Below, one piece after another: positions 33,767 through 46,930 of a stretch of DNA of 64,000 nucleotides. Below the pieces are notes generated by a model, which saw nothing but the letters and a program-made list of their open reading frames with translations, had not been told where the DNA came from and searched no databases. How positions within the stretch are numbered: the first letter of the stretch is position 1; each line of letters begins with the position of its first letter. Made by a program: the position numbers and the translations under genes. The stretch covers positions 93,782,330-93,846,329 of the forward strand of contig CM049307.1 in the NCBI GenBank assembly GCA_026874595.1. The letters are read 5' to 3'. The DNA comes from Sipunculus nudus (lineage: Eukaryota; Annelida; Sipuncula; Golfingiida; Sipunculidae).

Positions 33767-34152
33767 TGTAGGATTTTCCTCACAGATAATAGAAAACAAC
33801 ACATAATTTTAGGTTTAAATTACCAAATGACCGAAAGATCTGTCCTTTTGAATTATACTGCCAGTCTGATAGTTATAAACGTGATAAACAGGGAGCTAGA
33901 AGGGTCGCGGCAGACTACTAAACTTCGCCTTATGTCGATTATCCTTTAGCCCCTTAACACGTCTAAATGACTAAACCTAGTGCTGACCAGACGTGGGCCT
34001 GTGGCCCACGTCTGCATCATTCAGCTGCACGCGGAAGAGTGAGGAGGACGGGACATTCCTGGCCTTAGGCCAGCCTACTTTACAATAGGGGTGGCATTAA
34101 TGGGCGAGTCCAAATACTGATAGCTGACCGGTAGTAGGCCTGATATCTTACA
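33767..34152. repeat. Left terminal repeat (LTR-like)
   Basis: 386 bases, TG...CA. It contains a perfect 12-bp stem with a TGT loop (CAGACGTGGGCC / GGCCCACGTCTG, 33988-34014), a second stem CTGGCC-TTA-GGCCAG (34059-34073), and the phrase TTCGCCTTATGTCGA that recurs in the interior. Confidence 0.85.
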
Positions 34153-35292
34153 CTCTTCCCCCCTTATTTGAAAAAAAAAACAAAGTTTTTTTTTTTTTTT
34201 TTGTTAAATAAAGAAGACATCTTGGCCATATACAGGCAAAAGCAATTTTTAACAGACGCACATTACAGCCTCAAGGTAAAAAAACCTGGTGACAGAGATT
34301 CCAGGAAAAACCATGAGCTTGTAAATAATTGTGCCTATAACAGAGCTGGCAGGATTTGTTTTATATAACTGCAATATCTTGATCTGTGCCCCATCGCACA
34401 ATTTTGTAAATTGGTAAGTTTATTCAAATAAACACATCAGTTAGTAATGGAATGATAACAACATGGAATAGCATTTCATGTATCAGTAAAACATTAATGT
34501 TTGCAAAATATTTTGCATAATGTCCAAATTTGGCTGCACTGTGTCAGCATAGCACATAAGAGAGTCCTTCTCAGAAATTCCTCAGCATTTAGTATTCAAA
34601 AATGTCTTTCATCATAACTATGCACAAGCAGGCAAGTCCATAGGCAGCCGTGTTGTAACTTGTAGCTGTGCTGAACATAATGTTGGGTGCAGGAGGCAGA
34701 ACATGTACGTCTTACTCCTGCAAAGAAATAAAACAACGCCGCAGTATCTATTCCACACAAATTATATCACAACATATAACAATAATGAACAACTCTGACT
34801 TAAAATTCAATGTGATTTGTTTTTGTTTTTTATAACTACCGCTTATAGCTTTAGGTCTGAATAACTTTGACATGCCATACTGCTCTGGTTAATGTAACAA
34901 TTATCATATACCGGTTGAATGGAGAATACGGTCAGGTCATAACAATACTATACCAGGGCTTATATATGTACCTAAATGGAGGCAAACTTGCATGAATAAC
35001 AATTTAACTCAAAGTATAATACGATGTTCTCATAATTAATGTTTTAATTAATTAAGTTGTGCAAGTCATGTTATACTAAAAGGAAGAAACTAAATAGCCT
35101 TAAACCGTAAGCTGTAATAAAAGAATACTGTATCCGTTTGCAAGGAGACCAACAGAACAGTTGGTCAAATTATGATTGAAATATCACACTATTTATTATA
35201 AATATCACACTATTTATTCAATCCTTTAATGCGAGAGAGTGAACTAGCTAATAACAAGCTAACAAATATATATTGGGTACAATTCGTAAATT

Positions 35293-35574
35293 AACATATC
35301 CGTTTTTAATAGATTTAATTGTTTACATTTAATATTGATATCCAGTAATTTAAAAAGTATACTACTAGAAATATTAATGTGCTGTTTGTTTTAAATGCCC
35401 AATGTTGTTCAAATTACTAAACTGTGTATAATTCCTAAATAAACATATCCGTTTTTAATAGATTTATTTATTTACATTTAATATTGATATCCAGTATTTT
35501 TAAAATGTATACTACTAGAAATATTAATGTGCTGTTTATTTTAAATGCACTATGTTGTTCAAATTACTAAACGG
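35293..35574. repeat. Tandem pair of a 149-bp AT-rich unit
   Basis: AACATATCCGTTTTTAATAG occurs at 35293 and 35442. The two units stay in register through TTGATATCCAGTA, ACTACTAGAAATATTAATGT and TTGTTCAAATTACTAAAC. Confidence 0.9.
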
Positions 35575-37698
35575 TGTTGGCATCCCCAAATATTACAATA
35601 TGTTTCCTGTTTCGTAAATGCCACCTTTAACACACTTGACAGTCACCAAACAGGCATACTTCTCAGCCAGATTGAACTAATCTGGAATTACTCGACTTAT
35701 CAGTATTTCCTGACACTCGAAAGGTATACAAAGCTACTGCACCTGATAAGCGTTTTGACAGCTGACTGCTTAATAAACAGAGACATGACATAAGGCCAGC
35801 TGCTAAGTTGATATCAGATTTTATATACAGGATTACATAGTGTGAATTGTGGAGCACTGATAAAAGAGGGGCGATTATGGGGGTTTGGGAGATCACAAAG
35901 GCTGGTGGCCGTTGCGTGTTACATCATCTGATACCAGTGTGTAGGCTCCACAAATATGCCTGAACTTGTGACTTGTATTATCTCACTGTGAATGCACGTG
36001 ACTGAGCATGTGATAGATTATTTCAATAAAGCTATTTACCTACTTTAGAAATACCTCTTTCAGTTGCCACAGTTGTTAACTATAGGCTTTATTGTTCTAG
36101 GCAAAACAGAAATATATTAAAACTGTATCTCACAGAGAACTAGTTACCTTAATTTAATATATATTATTCAGAGGGGAACGCCTATGTCTGGTTTGTTATT
36201 TAGTAATATTTACCACTTAAGAGTTTTCATTAAATGTTTAGAGAATTGACTTTAACCACATATAAATACCCATTACAACTCAAATCTAAAAGATTACTGC
36301 ACTTGGCCATTAAACGACAAATTCTGCACCTGCACTTAGTATCAAATTATAGGTTATCCACTTGAGCCTTAGAGTTGTACATTTTTTATTTTTTGGTATT
36401 TGTAACATTTTTTTTTCTATTTTTATTATTATTCATCAATATTTCATAGACTCAAACTACAAGATTAGTATAACTACTACTTTCACAGGTTGATGTTATG
36501 GAATTTTGGTGCTTGCTTTTAATCTGTTGAGAAAATTCATTTTAAAAATGAGAAACTACTGGTTTTATTTTTCGTACATCAAATTGTAATTGTTAAATAA
36601 ATTATGATCTTAAGCATCTAAATAACTATGAAATGTACCTCATTAAATTTTTATTTTATAGTATATTCTTTAACAGGCTTTTCCCCTTTGGGTTAAGTGA
36701 ATGAAATTTTGTCTGCTTGGCCCCGGAATATGGGAGCAAACTGATTATCAGATGAAACATGTCACTAATTGCTGCCCCGGCAAGTGAATGACAGAAAATT
36801 TCTAGACGTTCATATTTATGACTTTTTAAAGGGTGTGCATAGTTTTTCAGAATGGACTGCACAAATACACTTATTGGTTTCCTTGGAATTTTTTTTTTTT
36901 TAATGTTTACGTATTATTTTAAAGCTAAAGTGTTTTAATCTTTTAAAAGTGATAAATTGTAAGATCTTGTTCAGCCACAATATTAAACCCTTGAAACCAG
37001 CCTAATAGATCTAACAAAGATATACAAAAATGAAGAATGATTTTATTATTTTTAGACTGTATTTTATGCTTACTTTAACATTTATTTATTTTAATGGTTG
37101 TTATATGGATTAATAATTGGACATATTGATATAACAATATTTTACTCCGTTTGTGTTTTTTTTTTTTTTTTTAATTTTTTATATCAACTTTAAACTCAAG
37201 TCTACACTTAATTACTCTATCCATACATATATATGTAGCACGTAATCAGAATAATTAATAAATGAACGATTGGCTGTCCCCTTTTTATCATACAATTATA
37301 AAGTTCTGCATAGCGAAAAAACAAAGGATTTATAGAGCCTTACAATATATATATACACACACATATCAACGCTTACTTGACCTAACAACCTGTAAACCTC
37401 ATCTTTTACATAAACTTAATTAGCACACTGCTCCACCTCTATACAATGAGTTCATGCTGCCTTACCTGGCCCTTTACTATTAACAAATACACTCAAAGTA
37501 ACATTTTAAACAGTTTCTACATTTCATGTACATCAAAACAATAGTGGCACATACCTGTGTCAATAAGTACAATACTTTATTACATTTTCTCACATTATAG
37601 GCCTACCTCCTGGCCAATCATTGACACCACACTTGTGTCATTCTTTACACACTGGTTGCTCCAAGGCACAGTTTTTCATATTAATAATAATGACACTG

Positions 37699-38045
37699 CC
37701 AGTCCTAAAAGGGTGCGCGTAGTGAAAGGCTCAAACTATCGCGGCGGCTACTTATCTTTCGCCTTATGTCGACAAGTGTTTGAACCCTTCCAGCGCCAAG
37801 GTCATTTTTCAGGCCATTGAACTACAGCAGTTCCCTATTTCCAGCAACTCAGGGCCATTTCTATATAGCCAGTCCAGTCCTCGTTTGAGCGCTATTGGAA
37901 AGCTTTCAAAGTATCGCGGCAGGCTACTACTATACCGGTTCGCCTTATGTCGACACATGTTTGAACCTTTCGAGCGCTGAGGTAATTTTTCATGCCATTG
38001 AACTACAGCAGTTCCCTATTTCCAGCCACATAGGGCCATTTCTCA
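37699..38045. repeat. Tandem pair of a ~170-bp unit sharing a motif with the terminal repeats
   Basis: Units start at 37699 and 37868. Each has TATCGCGGC, a CTACT block, TTCGCCTTATGTCGACA, TGTTTGAACC, CCATTGAACTACAGCAGTTC and GGGCCATTTCT. The TCGCGGCAG ... TTCGCCTTATGTCGA portion is also in both terminal repeats (about 33905-33938). Confidence 0.85.
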
Positions 38046-38524
38046 TGTCATTTACAGCAATTAAATATTTCTAGCCTCATTGCTAATCATGGTTATTGCC
38101 AATATAAGCGATCTTATAAGGTACAGGCATGTCTCCGTTACTACTTTATAAATGTTCGTGTCGGTTAACAGCGGCCACGCTTACCTATGCTATGGCAATT
38201 CTCTTTAAAAGGTCACAGAGGCCAATTTCTCATAATATGTACATCAAATCTATTCAGCCAGCCTCTTAAGGCCTTTTTGATACTTACTATAGTATATGAC
38301 CTTTAACACAAACACAAAATTCACATACCGTAGTATTTCCAGGAACCTGTAACTTCTGGATTGGGTGGTCTTCTTCATCTTCACTCTTCTTCATTTATGT
38401 ACCTAACAACTTTATGTGTGGCAGTTCATTTTTAAAATTTTGAAGAACAAATATTGCCAAAAATGCAGGTTCGAATCACTGCTCGTAAATATTTTAGATT
38501 TACAAGCTGACAACCGCTCGCCAA

Positions 38525-38909
38525 TGTAGGATTTTCCCCACAGATAATAAGAACAACACATAATTTTAGGTTTAAATTACCAAATGACCAAAAGATCTGT
38601 CCTTTTGAATTATACTGCCAGTCTGATAGTTATAAACGTGATAAACAGGGAGCTAGAAGGGTCGCGGCAGACTACTAAACTTCGCCTTATGTCGATTATC
38701 CTTTAGCCCCTTAACACGTCTAAATGACTAAACCTAGTGCTGACCAGACGTGGGCCTGTGGCCCACGTCTGCATCATTCAGCTGCACGCGGAAGAGTGAG
38801 GAGGACGGGACATTCCTGGCCGTAGGCCAGCCTACTTTACAATAGGGGTGGCATTAATGGGCGAGTCCAAATACTGATAGCTGACCGGTAGTAGGCCTGA
38901 TATCTTACA
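38525..38909. repeat. Right terminal repeat (LTR-like)
   Basis: 385 bases, almost identical to 33767-34152. The second hairpin loop changes from TTA to GTA while its stem is kept; the 12-bp stem is at 38745-38771. Confidence 0.85.
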
Positions 38910-38913
38910 GCGC

Positions 38914-39699
38914 TATAATCTATATACCCCCCCCCCTCCGCCCCACTGGACTCGATCTACCAGAGATGACCTTATTTATATTGAGAAAATGAAAGAGAGA
39001 GAATTTGTGTGAAGAAATCTGTTGCTCTGTTTTTAGACATTCTATTCTTCTTCGTGAATACATATATACCTATTACATATGTATGCAGGCGCAAAAACTA
39101 ATCTGCGTATATAAACTACTTGTCACATAAAGTTTGCCTATTCTGTTCTCGTATGCTGTTCTTCCATTGTGCCGTGAATGAAAAAATGGGTTACACGTTT
39201 GAACAAAAATCTTCAAGCATGCTTGCCCAGTTCACAGGTTGAATGTTGTTAAACTGTTTCAAAATACAACCCCACAGTTTTTACTGGTTTTCCCTACAGG
39301 GTCGTCGCCTGAGCAAAGTCGGGGGCTCCCGAAGGGGGAGTTTTTTTTTTCTTCTTATGATATCAGCTCTAATCATGTTACAATTCTATACTTTTATTAA
39401 CATAGCTTCAGGGTAAAATAATAATGGTCACCAGTCAAATTTAATTTTCTTGCAAATACTGCCAAGGGGGGGGGGGGGGGTTTCGGGCCCCGCCATCCAA
39501 TAGTTGGAGTACTCCTACTATAAGAATTGTAAAATGTTGATTTAAAAAATATCTTATGTAACTATTTCGCTATTATGTATCTATTTCTAGCATGACTCGA
39601 AAAATGCACTGCTTTGTCAAACAAAGTTACTGAAATATTATAATTGAGAAGTTACAAAGACATGGCAAGTCAGGGCGCTGGTTGTCATTAGGTCTTCTG
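38914..39699. other. Unassigned spacer with poly-C and poly-G runs
   Basis: No gene is supported. Runs of C near 38929-38936 and of 15 G at 39466-39480 are the only marked features. Confidence 0.4.
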
Positions 39700-41032
39700 T
39701 CCATCCACGGTTTGTCAGTAAGATAGGGAGAATGAAAGGCAGAAAGTGGCACAATAAGGTGTGGAAGAAAGAAACAGAAAATGAAGATATAGGAAGTGAC
39801 AAATAATTAAAGAAAGGTACAGATGCATGAGGGTGAAGGGGTGCTGATGAGGGAACCAAGAAAAAGAAAAGATAAAGGAAAAGATGAAAGACAAACGGTA
39901 ACTGGAAAATACAGACAGGCAAAATATGAAGGAGAGAGAGAGAGAGAGAATGATCGAAAGACAAAAACTGGTCACGAAAGATGGAAAGGGGTGAAATAAT
40001 GAAAGAAAGAGACAGAAACGCGCCGGGGGGGGGGAGAAAAGAAGGAATGAGAGAAGTGAAGGGAGGAGTAAAGGAAGGTGTGAGGGAGTAAAGGGAGGAG
40101 TTAAGGTGTGACGGAAGGATTGGAGATTAAATGAATAGTAATGAGTGAGTGCAGGAGTAAGTTAAAGGAGTAAAGAAAGAAAAGAAGAATGAAAAAAATA
40201 AATAGGAGAGCATGAAAGAGAGAGAGAGAGAGAGAAAGAAGAAATGAAGATACACAGAGGGCAAGGATCAAATAAAATTACATAGAATAATGTGAAGGAA
40301 GGCAAGGATCAAATAAAATTACATAGAATGAATGTGAAGGAAGGGGTGAGGGATGGAGAGAAGGAGAGACGAAAGGAAGGAAAGAGGAGGTAGGTAAAGG
40401 GAATTAAGAAGACGAGAAGAAAGAAAGAGTGGGACGAGATAAATGACAAATGGGTAGATAACTACGAAAATTAGAGAGAAAATTGTGGAAGGAATGAATG
40501 TAAAAAAGACTGAAGGAATAACGAGTGATGGACGGATTGAGTTAGGGAAGGAGTGAACGAAAGAAGGGAAGGAGGGAGAGATAAAGAGAAGGATGAGTGA
40601 AGGAAGGAAGAGGTCAAGGGAAGAACCACAGATTGATGAGACAAAAGAATGCTGGAAAGGATATCGAAATTTATATAGAGAGAATGTGAAGGAGGAATGA
40701 ATTAAGGAACGAGTGAAGAAGTGAACAGTTTTGTGAAAAAAAAGAGACGGGCACTAAGGGGGCAGGTAAAGCAGGAAGGATAGAAGTTGGAAGGAAGGAA
40801 GGTGGGTGTGAATTTGAGAGTGAATGAAGGAAGGAGTGAAGACAGGAATGCGTGGTGGAACGTGAAAGGAAGCACGAAGGAAGGAAGTTATGAAGGAATT
40901 ACGAACGGAAAAGGAGATACAGGGAAAAGGTAGAAATACTGAGATTGAAGTGATAAAGACATAAAGAGGGCACAGACAACTTAAATTAGATAAATGTAAT
41001 GTAAGGGAAGGAGAAAGAGAAAGTAAATTCAT
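39700..41032. repeat. Purine-rich block (GAAGGA/GAGA)
   Basis: About 1.3 kb of A/G-rich plus strand dominated by GAAGGAAGG and GAGAGA. Unlike 29.4-32.5 kb it lacks the GGATGTTGGATAG cores. A 42-bp direct repeat (GGATCAAATAAAATTACATA and on) lies at about 40262-40345. Confidence 0.85.
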
Positions 41033-42190
<1,158 letters not shown>

Positions 42191-42279
42191 TATTGTAATC
42201 TAAATATAAGGGAACTGCGAACAACGATCCGTGGTTTGTCACCTGTTGAGCGAGACATAAAGTTACAGGAATTGTTCAG

Positions 42280-45200
42280 GTTATTCAGGTTATCTCCGAA
42301 TATATTTTTATATATATACAGGATTTTTATAAGGGGTTAATACATACAGGATTTTTATCCCACAGAATTTGGGCAACACCGATAAGACTGCATTGGAAAG
42401 AATTGGATAATTCAGAGATGAATGTCCAGTGGAACTGAACGACATGAATATGGAAGTTACAGCTATGTCTATGATTATAAAATAAAATATTATATTTTGA
42501 TGATTTTATATGCTAAATCACCGCTGTCTAATATCTTCTGTTCTAAAGAAGATGTTTTAGATTCCTGGTTTTCTATACGTTTAGATTTAATATCACATTC
42601 AATATAGCCTCTGCGTTGTTTCATTTATAACACCCGCCTGTTATATGGTTAAATTCCTAAATACGATCTAAAGCTACTTCATCGTCTTTTGATTTGACAA
42701 AGGGTGCTTCTAATTGCAAGATAGAAAAGAGATAAATATATAGATACAGGAATTAAGGCGACACCAATATAAATGCACTGGAATTAAGTCGACATTTCAG
42801 AGGTGAATACATGTGGGCATTACGGCGACATCAACATCGCAGCTACAGGGAGAAGTTTATGATTAAGAAAATAAAACAATTATGATATGTAGGCGCTGGG
42901 GTCCACATGCCGACCGAAGAAGATATAAAGCATACATACGCACTCTGATAATTATGGCTGACTTTCTATAGTTACATTGCTGAGGCTAATGCTTATGATA
43001 TTACATGAGGATATGGTGTACTAACGTGTTGCTGCAAAGAATAGAAATTAATTCATGTTATCTCGATATTTATCGGATATAAATCAAGGCGACAAGACTT
43101 GTATCCACCGGAATATACTGAGATATGTGTAGCTTTCTGGACCGCTAGTATAGGAATTAAGACGACATCATCACAGATACGATTGTTATATATCATTGAA
43201 AAACGGTTCTCCATCTATATTCAAAAATGGATTGTCATCTTATCGCTGTTAATATTTGCAATTTATTAAGGTTATCTCAGGATATATCATACAGGGATTA
43301 ATTCACAAAGGTTTTTTATCCCGAAGAATTAGGGCAACACCCGTAAGGCTGCATTGGAATGAATTGAATATTCCAGAGATGAATGTCAGGAGGGATTGAT
43401 TGACATAAATATGGGAGTTACAGCTGTATCTATGATTATAAAATAAATATAATATGTTGATGATTTTATATGTTGAGTCACACTTGTCTAATATTTTCTG
43501 TATAGAAGATGTTTTAGATTCCTGTTTTATTTTTTTTTATTTTTTTTTATATTTTAATAACATAGTTAATATAGCATATTTTGCGCAGTTTCATTTATAA
43601 CACCCGCCTATCATAGAGTTAAATTCTAAAATACGATCTAAAGCTATATCGTCTTTCTAAATCTGCAAAAAGTTGACTCAGGCTATAATTAACAATAAAT
43701 GCAACATAAATGCATGACTTTTGAAAATACCCCACTGAAGATAATAATAGGACAGTTGTTATGAATACATTTATTTTGAGTGTTGACATTTATTTTGATG
43801 TTGACTCAGGTTATAATTTAGATTAAAATGCGGCATATACGCATGTAGACTTGAAAATAAATAGCCGAAGATAATATAAGAACAGTTGTTATGAAATAAT
43901 AACATTCATTTTGTTTGTAATTAGGGTGCTTCTAATTGCAAGAGAAAAAATGATACATATTTACATACAGGAATTAAGGCGACACCATTTTGAATGTTCT
44001 GGAATTAAGTCGACATTTCAGAGATGAATGTATACAGGAATTAAGGCGACATCAACATCGCAGCTACTTGCAGGGAGAAGTTTATGATTATGAAAAAAAA
44101 AATTATGATATGTAGACGTAAGATCCACTTGCCCATCGAAGAAGATATAAAGCATGCATTTGTACTCCGATCATTTTGCCTGGCTTTCCATACTTACTAA
44201 GTTGCCCTTGTCTAAAATTTTCTATACCAAAAAGAGGTTTAAGATTCATGGTTTTTATACTTTTTATTTTCATACCACAGTTACTATAGAATATTCCGCG
44301 CAATATCATTTATACCACCCTCCTATCATATAGTTAAATTCCTATAAAAAGAATTTTCAGCTATATCGTCTTTCGGAATTAGCAAAATGTTGACTCAGGC
44401 GTTAATTTACAATGAAATGCCACATATATGCATGACGTTTTGAAAATACACTTCTGAAAAATAATGGGACAGTTGTTATGAAATAATAATTTCTTTTGTT
44501 TGTGATTAAGGTGCTTCGTATTTCGAGAGAGAAAAGAGATAAATATATAGGTACAGGAATTATATGAATATATTGACAACAATATGAATATACTGAAATT
44601 AAGGCGACATTTCAGAGATGAATGCAAACAGGAATTACGGCGACATCAACATCGCAGCTAGGGGGAGAAGTTTATGATTATAAAAATAAAACAATTATTA
44701 CATATAGGCGATAAGTCCACATGCCCATCGAAGGAGATATAAAGGGTACATATACTAGAATACTCGGATGATTATGTCTGGCTTTCTATAGTGACATTGC
44801 TGAGACTCTGCTTATAATATTACATAAGTATATGTTGTGATAACTTATTTCTGAATAGAATAGAAATTTATTGATGCAATCTTGATTTTTATCCGATATT
44901 AATCAAGGCGACAAGACTTGTATCCACAGGAATATACTGAGATATGCGTAACTTTCTGGACCCTTGATATAGGAATTAAGGCGACATCATCACGCATGTT
45001 TTTTTTTTATATATAATCCATGAAGAAGTCTCAAATAACGGTTCTCCGTATATATTCACACATAGATTGTCATCTTACCGCTGTTAATATTTCAAATTTA
45101 TTTAGGTTAGCTCGATGGGTATTTATTTATAAAGGGAGTAATACATGCAGGGTCTAAATCCCAAAGAATTTAGGCGACAACAATAAGGGAGCGATGGAAT

Positions 45201-45920
45201 TTATTGAATATATATATGATTAACAATTTAAAATATTATGTTTTGATGTTAAATATGCTAACTCGGCCTTGTCTCATATTTCTGTACCAAAGAAAATGTT
45301 TGAGATATATGGTCTTTTTTTCACTTTTAATTTTGATTCTAATATAAAATATTTTGCGCTATATCATTTATGACATCCGCCGATCATATGGTTTAATTCC
45401 CAGATACGATCTTAAACTATATTGGCTTCCTGAATTAGCAAACAGTTGACTCAGGTTAAAATTTAGAATATAATGCGACATATACGCATGGGGATTTGAA
45501 AAATACAAAGCCGAAGATAATATAAGAACAGTTGTTATAAAAATAACCATTCATTTTGTTTATAATTAGGGTGCTTCTAATTGTAACAGAAAAAAAGTAA
45601 AGGGTTTTTATATTTAAAATTAGGGCAACATATGCATAATTACGTAATATTATATGACAATGTCGCCCTAACTCCTGAATAGGTTTAGACCACTTATGGC
45701 GACAGCGAATATAATGTTTATGAACTTAAGGCGACAGAATTAAGGCGACATTTCTTCTATTTTTAGATAACTTTTTAATTTATTTTTCAAGCGAAAGGAA
45801 GTTATTTTCATACGTTTCTCTGTACAACTTTCCAATGTTTCATGTGAAAATAAGTTAAAAATTTACTATATTTACAGATATATATTAAATGTCTCCTTAA
45901 TTGCCAGTGTCGCCTTAACT
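42280..45920. repeat. Higher-order satellite with AATTAAGGCGACA boxes
   Basis: Three to four diverged units of about 0.7-1.1 kb. Shared blocks recur in order: TGTCTAATAT-TTCTG (42528, 43487, a variant at 44208, 45270), GGTGCTTCTAATTGCAAG (42705, 43925, variants at 44510 and 45570), GGCGACATCAACATCGCAGC (42824, 44045, 44637), and AAGGCGACAAGACTTGTATC (43087, 44905). The box AATTAAGGCGACA or a one-base variant occurs about 20 times, in places every 32-36 bases (42747/42780/42816; 43970/44002/44034). Inverse copies appear at 45660 and 45908. No coding frame is supported. Confidence 0.85.
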
Positions 45921-45930
45921 CCAAATATAC

Positions 45931-45932
<2 letters not shown>

Positions 45933-45990
<58 letters not shown>
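45933..45990. repeat. AT dinucleotide microsatellite
   Basis: A pure AT run of nearly 60 bases directly after the last GGCGAC box. Confidence 0.95.
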
Positions 45991-45993
<3 letters not shown>

Positions 45994-46894
45994 ACAATTT
46001 AAACTAATTAATTATTTACTTTCATGTTAAAAACACGAATAAAGTACAAGCATCAGTTTAATGAAGTACTCCTATAATAGGAGCAACTATAGAAATATTT
46101 CGAATTAGGTGGCAGTACTGAATGCGGCATCTAATATAGTAGGCACCTACATACAGTGGGCAATTTCGCCCAGTCCCAAGGGGGCCAACCTTATAGAGGT
46201 TCGACTGTACATGCAAATATTATGGGTCTTTATATTTCAAACTTTTTTCCATATAAGGCGGCTGTCATAACCATAAAAACACACTATTTTTTATCATCTA
46301 TTTCGTATATGTTGATATATGTGAGGCGTTAGATGTCTGTATACATTATTATACACGGTTGCATCTGACAGGATAAGAATTTTAATTGCTTAAGCATGTT
46401 GTTAGCTTATAAAACAAACTTAAAGAGAAATATGTTGGGGACATTACGAAGAAAATGCTACACCCTGTAGTTTGCTAGGGTGACCGAGCTGAGGGGATCC
46501 AAAACGAGACCTTATTGTTATCTTCCACAAAGTTGTGCCCAATAAGGGACGCACTCGATCTAGACATGTAGCGGCACCTGGCATTTGTTTGAGAGATTAC
46601 AACAGGTGGCGCTATTACAACAGGTGGCGCTTCTGCTGGGGATATCCCAGACTGATGTCTGTCTTTATCTGAACATCGTGATTTCGACAGTGGAATTGAG
46701 CTCCTCTCTTGGACATGAGTCACATACGTCCTCATTTTAAGGTTTACCAAATATATCTGTCATTATTTCATGACTGGACACCGCATGCTGGGCATTCCTT
46801 GACTGAGTTTGATTAGTTACTGGTAACTCTCATTTCAGTTTAATGAATGTATGTCTCTCAAGTGCAGCAACAAGGAAATGGTCGTACTTATAAG

Positions 46895-46930
<36 letters not shown>

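Larger units (their letters stand above)
34153..38524. other. Interior of the candidate LTR element, non-coding
   Basis: 4.4 kb of AT-rich DNA with no recognised gag, protease, RT or integrase. It holds A and T homopolymers just after the left repeat, a 149-bp tandem pair (35293-35574) and a ~170-bp tandem pair (37699-38045) related to the terminal repeats. Confidence 0.6.
33763..38913. mobile_element. Candidate non-autonomous LTR element (386/385-bp terminal repeats, 4.4-kb interior)
   Basis: Two direct repeats, 33767-34152 and 38525-38909, differ at only about five positions. Both begin TGTAGGATTTTCC and end GATATCTTACA (TG...CA). The bases just outside are GCGC on the left (33763-33766) and GCGC on the right (38910-38913), a 4-base target duplication as in Gypsy-type elements. 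The interior has no gag or pol frame, and I see neither a primer-binding site after the left repeat nor a polypurine tract before the right one. It may be a large retrotransposon derivative without coding capacity, or two copies of a short element that happen to share flanks. Confidence 0.55.

Noticed and set aside
42740-44640. CRISPR-like spacing of repeated AATTAAGGCGACA boxes every 32-36 bases
   Set aside because: The boxes are short and variable, spacers are themselves repeated between units, only two or three boxes occur in a row, no cas genes exist, and the context is eukaryotic.
46475-46750. 91-codon minus-strand frame as a gene
   Set aside because: Includes an 18-bp tandem repeat, shows no recognised motif and no splice or promoter context; evidence was insufficient.
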